64,000 bases of DNA from JAKZRT01 sp965247915 (GTDB taxonomy: Bacteria; Pseudomonadota; Alphaproteobacteria; Rhodobacterales; Rhodobacteraceae), in contig OZ252048.1 of the NCBI GenBank assembly GCA_965247915.1, forward strand, positions 1,426,001-1,490,000, written 5' to 3'. The first letter of the stretch is position 1, and each line of letters starts with the position of its first letter. This document shows, one piece after another, positions 44,465 to 52,595 of this stretch. Both the position numbers and the translations under genes were made by a program. The notes under the pieces were generated by a model, which saw only the letters and a list, made by a program, of their open reading frames with translations, had not been told where the DNA came from and searched no databases.

Positions 44465-44624
44465 CGCCTCGATTCTTTCGCCGTTCAGTGTCTCATGTCC
44501 CAGCCGGTCTAACATTTGCCTGAAACCCCGTGCAAGGCGCAACGATGCCCTGGGACCGGGAGGTCTTTGATGGATTTGGTTTGAAAAAATCAGATTTAAA
44601 CCCCTATATGGTTGGTGCAAGGAA
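44465..44624. promoter_or_regulatory. Divergent promoter region of fabA and irr
   Basis: On the plus strand TTGAAA (44581-44586) and TATATG (44605-44610) with 18 bases between give a likely irr promoter close to the ATG at 44625. No clear operator is recognised; the fabA promoter on the other strand is not distinct. Confidence 0.45.
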
Positions 44625-45059
44625 ATGAACGGATCGCCGATGGACAGGCAAAGACTTGAGCGTGGCTCGGAGTGGCTCACCAACGCTTCGCTGAGACCAA
44701 CCAAACAGCGCGTGGCGCTGGCCGCGTTGCTGGTCGGTGACGGCAATGACCGGCACGTCACCGCCGAATGGCTGTTCGATGCGGCGCAGACGGCGGGCGA
44801 GCCTGTGTCGCTGGCCACGGTCTATAACACCCTGCGCGCGTTTTGCGATGCGGGCCTGATGCAGGAGGTGACCGTTGACGGCAACCACCGCAGTTATTTT
44901 GACACCCGCACCGACGACCATCCGCATTTTTTCTGGGAAGGCGAAGGCAAGCTGACCGACGCGCCCGCCGAGCAACTTAAATTCGCGCGCCTTCCCAAAG
45001 CGCCTGAAGGTGCCGAGATATCCAAAGTTGATGTCGTGATCCGGCTGCGTCGGCGCTGA
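44625..45059 (+). CDS. irr: Iron response regulator Irr (Fur family)
   Basis: Protein of 144 residues of the Fur family. The DNA-binding part includes ASLRPTKQRVALAALL and VSLATVYNTLRAF. The Irr-type metal/heme site is in DTRTDDHPHFFW. It controls iron and heme genes in response to heme status. ATG at 44625 is directly preceded by AAGGA, so the second ATG at 44640 is also possible. Next to fabA as in other Rhodobacteraceae. Confidence 0.92.
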   Translation: MNGSPMDRQRLERGSEWLTNASLRPTKQRVALAALLVGDGNDRHVTAEWLFDAAQTAGEPVSLATVYNTLRAFCDAGLMQEVTVDGNHRSYFDTRTDDHPHFFWEGEGKLTDAPAEQLKFARLPKAPEGAEISKVDVVIRLRRR

Positions 45060-45209
45060 ACCCACCGTCCTACCCGCAACACCCCAAAATCTCAGCGCCA
45101 CCGCCCGATCGTCTCACCCGAGCCCGCAATAACGGCGCGGGTAGGTCGGTCTCGGATCGGTTCATGCAGCGTGCCAGACCAAGCTCTTCTTGCATGAGGG
45201 ACCAGAGCC

Positions 45210-45660
45210 TCAGATCGGCAGCTCGCGCACCTCTTTCAGCTCTTCCATCACGAAGCTGGCCGACACGTCCTTCAACTCGATCGCCGCGATCAGGCGCTGG
45301 TAAAGCCGGTCGTAAGCCACCACGTCCGCAACCCGCGCGTGGATCAGGTAATCCAGTGCGCCGCTGGTGCGGTAGGCGCCGAGGATCTCGGGAAAGCCGC
45401 GCACGACGCGGGCGGAGGCCTCGGCCCATGTCGCATCGTGCCGGTCGGTCCGGACCGAGATGAAGACGGCAAGCCCGAGGTCCAGCGCGTCTGGATCGAC
45501 CTCGGCGACCCGGCGGCGCAGCACTCCCGTCTCTTCCAGCCGCCGGATCCGCCGCCAGGTAGCGTTGCGGCTCAGCCCGATCGCGTCGCGCAGATCCTCC
45601 ACCGGCCGCGCCGCGCTGCAATTTGCGCAGAATTTTGCGATCAATCATGTCAAGCGTCAC
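45210..45660 (-). pseudogene. Lrp/AsnC family regulator, frameshifted near its start
   Basis: GTG at 45658-45660 starts VTLDMIDRKILRKLQR, the normal Lrp N-terminus, but this frame then gives arginine/glycine-rich nonsense. The next frame continues the family: SAARPVEDLRDAIGLSRNATWRRIRRLEE and the RAM domain to 45210. A one-base loss around 45615-45630 explains it. The second frame has a possible internal start at 45644, which lacks the normal N-terminus. It is divergent from DUF6356. Sequencing error is possible. Confidence 0.75.
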
Positions 45661-45777
45661 CAAAATCGGCAGGATAATGGGAGATCATCCCAATAGGTAG
45701 CCTATCCGGCGCAAACTTTGGGCACGATGCCCGCGCGCAAGGTGTCAGAATGCCCCCGACAACTCACGGAGGCCCCC

Positions 45778-46011
45778 ATGAAACTCACCGACCCATTCAC
45801 GCGCCATCCCGCCACTGTCGGCGAAACCTACTTCGGCCACATGGCCTTCGCGCTGGGTTTTTCGGGCTGGCTCTTGCTGGTCGGCGCCGCGGCGCTCATC
45901 CACGCCGTCTTTCCTTTTTGTTGTGAAACCACCGCCAGCCGGATCACGGCGCGGCTTTTTGCGATGACGGCACAGCGGGGGCGTCAGCCCGGTTCGGGCG
46001 GCGGGCGATAG
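45778..46011 (+). CDS. DUF6356 family small membrane protein
   Basis: Protein of 77 residues. MKLTDPFTRHPATVGETYFGH and the hydrophobic segment MAFALGFSGWLLLVGAAALIHAVFPF (residues 22-47) followed by CCETTASRITARL are typical of DUF6356. ACGGAGG lies upstream of ATG 45778. Unknown function, inner membrane. Divergent from the broken Lrp gene, which may have controlled it. Its 3' end overlaps the next gene on the other strand by 28 bases. Confidence 0.8.
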   Translation: MKLTDPFTRHPATVGETYFGHMAFALGFSGWLLLVGAAALIHAVFPFCCETTASRITARLFAMTAQRGRQPGSGGGR

Positions 46012-47300
46012 ACCGGCCAGGACAGCACCAGGGCCGCCGCGCCAAGCGCAAGCGTCAGCGCCGCGATGCCCCAGTAGATCGATCCATCCCGCCAGAAGGC
46101 GAGCACTGAGGCAGTCGGGGCCAAAAGCCAGAGCACCGCACGCCCGAGGGCAAGGTTGATGAGCGCGGCAACCGGTCCTTCGGGTGCTGGGTCGTGCAGC
46201 GCCAGTCCGCGCCGCCGCGCGCCCCTTGCCTCGACCATCAGGACCAGCGCCAATAGAAGCGCCACGCCGGCCACTGCTGGCCCGATGCGCCGCGCGGTGA
46301 TCCTGACGCCAAAAAACGTTGCGCCCGCGTAACCCTCGACAAGCGCCGCACCGGCGGTCTCGACCGCGTAGTCAATCGGCAGGAACCCGTATTCGCGTCC
46401 GATCCGCTCAAGAATATCGGGCCGGGTCGTCAGCGGTCGCAGGTCGGTGATCAGCGGTCCGAACTCGCCCTTTGGCAGAAGGTCGGCCGGTCCTGACAAG
46501 TCGACACGTTCCAATGTGACGTCGACGAATTTGTTTACCTTCATCATCATTGGCGTAATCTGCAAATGCCTCTCAAAGGACTCGGGCTCCAAGAATACCG
46601 CTACAGATTTTGCCCGGTCTGCGTCGAGGTAGACCTCCGACAACGTTCTTCGGCCCTGCATTGAAATAATTCCGCGTCCCCCAAGCGTAATTGTTTCGGA
46701 AGCCTCCAGCCCACTACAGGGGTCTGGCATCGCATTCAGGTCGATACCGGTTGCGACGGTGGCAACGACCGGTTCGTAGAATTGTCCGAGCCGGGTCAGA
46801 AGATAGGCAACGCTGCCCTGGTCGGTCAGCGCCGAGCGGATGCTGGGCGGGTCCAGAAACTTGTTCTCAAGCAGCATGAACGTGAACGGCATTTTCGGAA
46901 GGCTTACGATAAATTCGGTCGGTTTGCCCTCGACCGAGGTTTCGGAGAAAAAGTCGCAGCCCACGGCGCCCGCGCCGTCTAGCCCAGCAACAAGATGGCT
47001 GGTCAAGAGGTGACGGGCCGCCTTGCGCGCATCTTCGATCTCGGGATTACTGCTGGCCAGGTGGTCGCGCGCTCCGTTGCGCATCGGGGTGCGCAGGCTG
47101 TCGGTCGGGTTTGCCTTGAGGAACTGATTGAGCCGCTGCAGCCGGATCAGCGCCTGGGCGTCTTCGCGGTAGCTTGTGCTGTCGAGCGGTTAGACGATCA
47201 CCGAGCCCGCAACGATGGCAAGGGCAAGGGCGAAGCGGCCATGCGCGGCAATCCGCTTTCGCGCCGCGGCTGAACCGGGATCGGGGGGCGAGGCAGGCAT
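45984..47300 (-). pseudogene. Membrane protein of unknown family with an in-frame ochre stop near its start
   Basis: ATG at 47298-47300 starts MPASPPDPGSAAARKRIAAH and a membrane segment (FALALAIVAGSVIV), then TAA at 47190-47192. The same frame continues PLDSTSYREDAQALIRLQRL and on for about 400 codons to 45984. The long part has a large exported-looking domain and, near the end, three membrane segments (for example GPAVAGVALLLALVLMVEA). The TAA probably replaces a tyrosine codon. An internal ATG at 47084 could start a product without the first membrane helix. I do not recognise the family. Confidence 0.65.
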
Positions 47301-47485
47301 GTCGGGTCAATCGATGGGCTGCAATGGCCCATGATAGCACAATTCCGCTGGCCCCGCGCGCAAAACAGCGCGTTAACACTTTTTATTAGTTAAAACAGAT
47401 AGTTAAATATCGCGGCACGCGTGCCGGATATATCCCCTTGGGGTACGGACTTATACTGCGGGGAGACCTGTGATATGAGGGTGGG

Positions 47486-47596
47486 ATGGCTGAAATCGAT
47501 TTTCGCGAAACTATATGGCGGCGCGGATGGGTCGACACAAAGCGAGCCGCTAAGTCATTTTGGTTTTGGGTGCCCGAAGCGGGGGCACTGTCGTGA
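47486..47596 (+). CDS. Possible 36-residue passenger ORF
   Basis: ATG at 47486 preceded by GAGGGTGGG opens MAEIDFRETIWRRGWVDTKR and a WFWV-containing tail, ending at TGA 47594-47596, which overlaps the GTG of the next gene (GTGA). Tryptophan-rich and basic. Coupling and codon content support it weakly. First gene of the transposon passenger operon. Confidence 0.4.
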   Translation: MAEIDFRETIWRRGWVDTKRAAKSFWFWVPEAGALS

Positions 47597-48108
47597 TCGG
47601 GCTATTCGATCCGGTTTTGGCAGCGATCTTTTTCTTTGGACTTGTCGCTGCCGTATGGGTAGGGGCCACGGCTGGCGCGCCGTTTCGGCAACGCAATGAT
47701 CTGCGAGAAAAGGTCCGAGCGCTCGTCAGCAACGAAACTGATTGGCTTAACCACGAAGACGCGGCCCGCTATTTCAGGGATCAGCTTGAAAAGCATTCAG
47801 ACCTAACTGAGTCCGCACAATTATTCGACGCCGGGAGCAAAAAAGCGCCAACCGTTGACAAGCTAATCGAGAATTTTTCGGGCTGGCTGAAAAATGGCGT
47901 CGATGAGGGAATTTTGGAAGTCCGAGGAATACCAGTGAATGGCACAGAGCCAATCAAAGTCACGAAATATAAGGACCACCTGTTGGCGCACGCATTGGGC
48001 GATCAGAGTTATTGGATTTTGGAACTTGAGAATGGCACTCAGGTCGGGGATATTCAGGTAAGGAAAGCAACCATCCGTGAATATGTGGAGTGGATGCGGA
48101 AGCCATGA
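47593..48108 (+). CDS. Membrane-anchored passenger protein of unknown function
   Basis: From GTG at 47593 the protein has one N-terminal membrane helix (MIGLFDPVLAAIFFFGLVAA, extending to residue 24) and a soluble acidic domain of about 145 residues (RNDLREKVRALVSNETDWLN..., ending YVEWMRKP). An upstream start at 47560 is possible. Complete and with normal amino-acid use. It overlaps the next passenger gene by ATGA. No family recognised; anchor plus cytoplasmic domain would be consistent with regulation of the host or element. Confidence 0.6.
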   Translation: MIGLFDPVLAAIFFFGLVAAVWVGATAGAPFRQRNDLREKVRALVSNETDWLNHEDAARYFRDQLEKHSDLTESAQLFDAGSKKAPTVDKLIENFSGWLKNGVDEGILEVRGIPVNGTEPIKVTKYKDHLLAHALGDQSYWILELENGTQVGDIQVRKATIREYVEWMRKP

Positions 48109-48249
48109 CAACCCTTAAGGATGTCAATGAGCGTTCAAAAGTGACCCGGCTTCAGCGTTTAAAAGTGACCCACCCGTGATGAGGCAAAGCCAGCAGGCGA
48201 GATGCCCTCAAATAGCGAGCTCGTCTGCTGGCTTTGTTTGCGCTGCGGT

Positions 48250-48981
48250 TTATTGTTTTCGGGCCCTTTTACTCTGAGCGAACCGGTAGGATGTGTTTCC
48301 GGTTTCGATTATGGAGCAATGATGTGTCACCCTGTCGAGGAGCGCGGTTGTCATCTTGGGATCGCCGAAGACGGAGACCCATTCACCGAACTCCAGGTTG
48401 GTGGTGATGATGACGCTGGTTTTCTCGTAGAGTTTGCTTATCAGATGGAACAGCAGCGCGCCGCCGGACTTTGGGAACGGGATGTAACCCAGCTCATCAA
48501 TAATGACGCAATCCAGTGGCGTCAGTTGCCGGATGATCTTCCCGACATTACCCTCGGCCTGCTCCCTGATCAGGGCGTTGATCAGATCCACAGCATTGAA
48601 GAAGCGGGCCTTTTTGCCCTGATTGATCAATGTGGTTCCCAGAGCAATGGCGATGTGGGTTTTGCCTGTGCCAGTTCCGCCCACCAAAATGAGGTTGTGG
48701 GCGTCTTGGGTGAACTGTCCGGAGCAGAAGGGATCGATCCGAGCCTGAGTAACAGCGGCTGCGCTGTAATCGAAGGTGGCAAAATCCTTGTGATGCGGGA
48801 ACTTTGCAATCCGCATTTGATACTCGATTGAGCGGACCTGACGTTCTACGGTCTCAGCGTCGATCAGTTGTTTTATCGCAGTGGTCAGGCTCGGCGACTT
48901 GCGCGCGGACAGCAAATCATGTGCGCAAGCTGCCATTCCATGCAATCTAAGGCCAGCCAATTGATCAATGAGGGCATTCAT
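48250..48981 (-). CDS. istB: IS21 helper ATPase
   Basis: Protein of about 243 residues of the DnaC-like AAA+ family: Walker A GGTGTGKTHIAIAL, Walker B VIIDELGYIPF, sensor ITTNLEFGEW. It starts at ATG 48979-48981 overlapping the istA stop (ATGA). It directs target choice and immunity together with IstA. Complete. Confidence 0.93.
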   Translation of the reverse strand: MNALIDQLAGLRLHGMAACAHDLLSARKSPSLTTAIKQLIDAETVERQVRSIEYQMRIAKFPHHKDFATFDYSAAAVTQARIDPFCSGQFTQDAHNLILVGGTGTGKTHIAIALGTTLINQGKKARFFNAVDLINALIREQAEGNVGKIIRQLTPLDCVIIDELGYIPFPKSGGALLFHLISKLYEKTSVIITTNLEFGEWVSVFGDPKMTTALLDRVTHHCSIIETGNTSYRFAQSKRARKQ

Positions 48982-50474
48982 GCTGTCATCTCTCGGCGGG
49001 CGCACAATGTCTCATATCGTTTGCAGTTGGCCTCCGGGCGCATCGTCAGCATGGGATAGTCATAGCTTTGTGCCAGTGGGGGGATGATCGGTTCGACCAA
49101 CTGATTGATCAAGTTGATGACGGCAGGCAAGCGTAGGGTGTTTTGCGCGACAGCCAGATCACAGGCCGTTTCCACAACGTCAATCCCGTGGTCTTGCGCC
49201 AGCATAAGAAGGTCTACAAACTCCCGATCTCCACCTTTGCCCTTCATGTAATGCACCCTGATCTGGTGCATGGCATCTGGCAGGTGCCAATCCACAAAGG
49301 GCGCGCCATCACGCAGGGCTCCGGGCTTGCGTACCAGCAAAGGGACATAATGCCAGGGCTCAAAGTAACTGATATTACGGGTAAAGTGACGTTTGTGCTC
49401 GGCGATCACATCTTGACCTGCAACCACTTTGACGCAACCGGCATAGGCCCGCAACGAGACATGGTTTCCAGCAAAACAGGCCGGAACGCTGTAGCGGTTG
49501 CTGTCATATTGAACCAGGCAAGCAGAGCGCACCCGAACGGCCTTCTCAACATAGCCATCAAAAGGGCGGCCGAGAGGGCGCAGTTCAGCCTGTTCTGCAG
49601 CAAAGACAGCATCAACTGTCTGATCCTGTCGCTCTGGATGGGGGCGTGATCCAAGGGCATCACATTGCAGATACAGCCAGGCATTCAGGCCCTCCAAATC
49701 ATCAAAAGCCAGTTTGGGCGTGAACAGCCGACTGCGCAAAAACTGCACCTGGTTTTCGACCTGACCCTTTTCCCAGCCCGACGCGGGCGTGCAGGCCACC
49801 GGTTCCATGACATAGTGGTTCATCAAGGCCAGAAAGCGTGGGTGAAAGATCCGGTCTTTCGAGCGCGATACATAGGTCACCATTGTCTTGGGATTATCGA
49901 TGATCACACGGCGCGGAACCCCGCCATAAAAGGTCAACGCTCTCACGAAAGCGTCAAGCACCATCTCTTGAGGTTCCCCGGGGTAGGCCACAACAAAGGG
50001 CTTGCGGCTGTGGCACAGACGGAAGTGGGCAATCTTCACCTTCTGGGCAATTCCGCCCAAGACGACATGTTCTTCGCTCCAGTCAAACTGCAGCGCATCG
50101 CCAGACTGGAACTGCAACGGAATGAACGCATCTCCTGACCTCAAACCCGTGCGTTTCAGGTCTCGAACAAAACGCTGAACTGGCGAATACGACCCCGTAT
50201 ATCCTTCCAAAACCAGCTGCTCATAAAGCTTCACCCCTGTCCGACGTTCTCGGCGAGGGCGCTTCAGGTCCTGCTCAAACAAGGTTTGGAGCCGCTCTTC
50301 ATAGTCACACAATTTGTGCCGAACCGGATCAACCTGACGATGGTAGCTCGGAGGCGAGCTGTCCTTCAGATACTTCCTGATCGTGTTCCGCGACAATCCC
50401 GTCTCCCGGCCCACAGATCTAATACTTCGCCCATCACGCAAAACCATGCGACGGATCTTCGCTGCACTTTCCAT
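48978..50474 (-). CDS. istA: IS21 transposase
   Basis: Protein of about 498 residues. It starts with a helix-turn-helix region (SVGRETGLSRNTIRKYLKD), then the DDE integrase core (LQFDWSEEHVVLGG, IIDNPKTMV and ASGWEKGQVENQV) and a C-terminal DNA-binding part. ATG at 50474 has AGGTG upstream; the open frame starts earlier at 50522. Complete and apparently functional. Confidence 0.92.
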   Translation of the reverse strand: MESAAKIRRMVLRDGRSIRSVGRETGLSRNTIRKYLKDSSPPSYHRQVDPVRHKLCDYEERLQTLFEQDLKRPRRERRTGVKLYEQLVLEGYTGSYSPVQRFVRDLKRTGLRSGDAFIPLQFQSGDALQFDWSEEHVVLGGIAQKVKIAHFRLCHSRKPFVVAYPGEPQEMVLDAFVRALTFYGGVPRRVIIDNPKTMVTYVSRSKDRIFHPRFLALMNHYVMEPVACTPASGWEKGQVENQVQFLRSRLFTPKLAFDDLEGLNAWLYLQCDALGSRPHPERQDQTVDAVFAAEQAELRPLGRPFDGYVEKAVRVRSACLVQYDSNRYSVPACFAGNHVSLRAYAGCVKVVAGQDVIAEHKRHFTRNISYFEPWHYVPLLVRKPGALRDGAPFVDWHLPDAMHQIRVHYMKGKGGDREFVDLLMLAQDHGIDVVETACDLAVAQNTLRLPAVINLINQLVEPIIPPLAQSYDYPMLTMRPEANCKRYETLCARREMTA

Positions 50475-50681
50475 CAATATCACCTGCTCATTCTCCGCGC
50501 CAATACGCGCGGACGTTAACAAAACAAGAGGGTCAATTTTAAACGATCATAACCCACCTAAGTGGGTCAGTTTTGCATGCCGATTCACACCTTAAGGACG
50601 CCAGAAAAGGCAAGCTCGAAGACTTCATCAAAGAACACGAGGCCGACCCACCGGGCGACCTCGACAAGTTCGATGCAATCC

Positions 50682-51548
50682 TTAAGTCTGCAACTCAGGG
50701 AAGCGGGTCAAAAGCTCCGAAAGCATCGTCTCAGGACGAAGCCGACGATTGAAGCGGTATTCAAACTCTTTGACGTAGACTTCCAGTTGCTCGGGCGAAA
50801 CGCTAGTATGCGTGCCCCTGAGCGAACATTTCAGGTGACGCCAGAAGTTCTCGATTGAGTTGACGTGTGTGCCATCTTCCTCAACAAACCAATCTTCCTT
50901 GTTCACGCGCTTCAATGGCCACTTGGGCGACAGAATGTCATAGCTCTTGTGCATGTCGGCGTGAATTTCAGTGTGCCGCTTGACGTTGCGGGCGACGTTG
51001 ACCCCTAGCGACCACTTGGAAGCGTCGGGAACCACCTTGGCGATTACTTTGCCGCCATCGCCCCGCTCGATCATGCCAAGCACAACGGTTTTGTTGTCTT
51101 TGCCGGTGCCCTTTCCGCCGACATAGGTTTCATCGACCTCAACCACCTTGCCACGTCCGCCAATGGGTTCCTCGCCGTCCACAGCGGCCATGTGCTGTCG
51201 GATCAGCTTGCCCATGCGGTAGGCGGTCTTGTAGGTCACACCAAGCTGACGCTGCAATTCCTTGCCGCTGACGCCGTGCCGGGACGTGGTGAACAACCAG
51301 ATCGCGTAGAACCACAGTTGCAGGGGCGTCCGCGACTTCTCAAAGATGGTTCCGACCTGGGGGTGAATATGGTTGCCGCACCATTCGCAGGAGTAGGCTT
51401 GTTCGCCGGTCAGCTTGTACCAGCGCGCCTCGCGTTTGCATTTGTGGCACTCATGGCCATGACCGAAGCGCGTGTTGAATAGATGCTCAAGGCAGGCATC
51501 GTCGGTTGGAAATTGCTGGTAAAACTGGCGGATGTTTGTCTGTTTCAT
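50682..51548 (-). CDS. IS1595-family transposase of the passenger-carrying element
   Basis: Protein of 288 residues. An N-terminal zinc ribbon (CHKCKREARWYKL, CEWCGNHIHP) is followed by the ISXO2-like catalytic domain: VVEVDETYVGGKG, IHADMHKSYD and VNSIENFWRHLKCSLRGTHT with the third residue. It differs strongly from the other IS1595 transposase at 8.4 kb, so it belongs to another subgroup. Complete. Confidence 0.93.
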   Translation of the reverse strand: MKQTNIRQFYQQFPTDDACLEHLFNTRFGHGHECHKCKREARWYKLTGEQAYSCEWCGNHIHPQVGTIFEKSRTPLQLWFYAIWLFTTSRHGVSGKELQRQLGVTYKTAYRMGKLIRQHMAAVDGEEPIGGRGKVVEVDETYVGGKGTGKDNKTVVLGMIERGDGGKVIAKVVPDASKWSLGVNVARNVKRHTEIHADMHKSYDILSPKWPLKRVNKEDWFVEEDGTHVNSIENFWRHLKCSLRGTHTSVSPEQLEVYVKEFEYRFNRRLRPETMLSELLTRFPELQT

Positions 51549-51611
51549 ACCTTCTATATGGGTATGCTAGTTCCGTATGTAAAGGGGATACACCCCCGCG
51601 TGCCGCCCCCC

Positions 51612-52475
51612 TCAAAACCACTGCCCCGGTTCCATCAGCCCCAGGTCCATCAGCTGGCGGCTCGACCATTCGAACGGGACCGAATGCGACCAGCTTAGAT
51701 CGGCGATGTCAGACCGCGACGCCGGGTTAGTGGTCAGCGCCTTGGCGGTTCTGAAGGACGCGATTGCGGCGGTCAGATTATGGTGCCACGGGCAGGCGTA
51801 GGTATTCATCTCTTCGTCGTTCAACGTGTGATCGGGGCGTAACTCAAGCCCGGGTTTCGACTTGAAAAGCGGCACCCGGTCGATCCGGCGATTTTCAGGG
51901 GGTATGTGTTCCTCGTAGCGCCATTTTAATCCGCCGTAGAAATCGAGCTGACGTTCCAGTGGTTTGTTGCGGCCCCGGTCGCGCCGCAGGGCGTAATAGC
52001 CTGACCCGTCGAAATGCGCACTCTCAAGCGAAATCGCATCTGGTGCTTGCGTCAAATCACCAGCGTATAGGTCGAGGACATAGGCCACCATCGCGGTGCG
52101 GCGTTCTTCCTCGTGAAATGCCAGCATCTCGCGCACCGACCGGGTCTCGGAAAACGGGTAAAAAAGGTATTCGGCGTTGTAGCAATAATAGAGCCAGGTG
52201 TTTGGCGCGGCCGCTATGATCGCATTGACCGCCGCGGGCATCGCCCCCGGCGCGTGGACGTCATAATCGATCGCGCGGACTGTCTTTTCGATCGCCGGGT
52301 CCAGGTCAATGGCAACCGGCGCAAAGACCAAAACCTCGCCAAATCCCGCTGCAATATGGTGGCGAACGGTCGATGCGACCTCGACCGGGTCTTCCACGAA
52401 AATCATCGCCACCGGTCCGTTTTCCAATGCGGACCGGTCCTGACCAAGAAATTTGTTGAGGCTTGCGTAACTCAT
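51612..52475 (-). CDS. Glycosyltransferase family 2-like protein
   Basis: Protein of 287 residues starting MSYASLNKFLGQDRSALENG. YDVHAPGAMPAAVNAIIAAA and NTWLYYCYNAEYLFYPF, then SAHFDGSGYYAL and KWRYEEHIPPENRRIDRVPL, match the roseobacterial glycosyltransferase-like family near miaB. Classic DXD is not obvious. Probably acts on a surface glycan; substrate unknown. The IS1595 duplication GCGTGCCG ends 6 bases past its stop, so the transposon inserted just beyond the gene. Confidence 0.65.
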   Translation of the reverse strand: MSYASLNKFLGQDRSALENGPVAMIFVEDPVEVASTVRHHIAAGFGEVLVFAPVAIDLDPAIEKTVRAIDYDVHAPGAMPAAVNAIIAAAPNTWLYYCYNAEYLFYPFSETRSVREMLAFHEEERRTAMVAYVLDLYAGDLTQAPDAISLESAHFDGSGYYALRRDRGRNKPLERQLDFYGGLKWRYEEHIPPENRRIDRVPLFKSKPGLELRPDHTLNDEEMNTYACPWHHNLTAAIASFRTAKALTTNPASRSDIADLSWSHSVPFEWSSRQLMDLGLMEPGQWF

Positions 52476-52595
52476 GGCCCGTTTGCGATGCACCCCGCCG
52501 ATATTGCGAAAGCTGGTTGAACCAATGATTAATTGCAAGCGTTGCGGGCGCGGCGCGAAACCGGTATGACCCGGTCGGTCACTATGAGGCCCTGA

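Larger units (their letters stand above)
48122..50589 (-). mobile_element. IS21-family insertion sequence
   Basis: Length 2468 bp, carrying istA and istB on the minus strand. The ends start TG and finish CA; 20 of the first 26 bases agree (TGTCAATGAGCGTTCAAAAG against TGTGAATCGGCATGCAAAAC), with a second repeat of the AAAAGTGACCC type inside, as usual for IS21. Flanking direct repeat CCTTAAGGA at 48113-48121 and 50590-50598 (8 or 9 bp). Confidence 0.9.
48105..50752 (+). pseudogene. 56-residue passenger gene split by IS21
   Basis: ATG at 48105 overlaps the previous stop. Six codons (MTTLKD) are reached before IS21 begins at 48122, after which the frame stops within the IS. Joining across the CCTTAAGGA duplication gives MTTLKDARKGKLEDFIKEHE, then ADPPGDLDKFDAILKSATQG and an acidic tail ending QDEADD, stop at 50750-50752: 56 residues, soluble, charged. 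The end overlaps the transposase gene tail to tail by 71 bases. Reconstruction is exact and keeps one frame. It resembles small proteins seen elsewhere beside transposases, from memory only. Confidence 0.75.
47427..51597 (-). mobile_element. IS1595-family element with passenger genes, carrying a nested IS21
   Basis: Bounded by an 8-bp direct repeat GCGTGCCG at 47419-47426 and 51598-51605, the target size of IS1595. The ends are imperfect inverted repeats sharing TATCCCCTT-N4-TACGGA. The minus-strand transposase lies at the right, and a plus-strand operon of three ORFs of unknown function lies at the left, convergent with it. Without the nested IS21 (48122-50589) the element would be about 1.7 kb. 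Passenger genes are known in some IS1595 groups; these are not recognised. Confidence 0.8.

Noticed and set aside
450..47192. Stop-codon recoding as the reason for the three in-frame stops
   Set aside because: Two are TAG and one TAA, in unrelated genes, while many intact genes use TAA, TAG and TGA as normal ends. There is no sign of a suppressor tRNA in the window.
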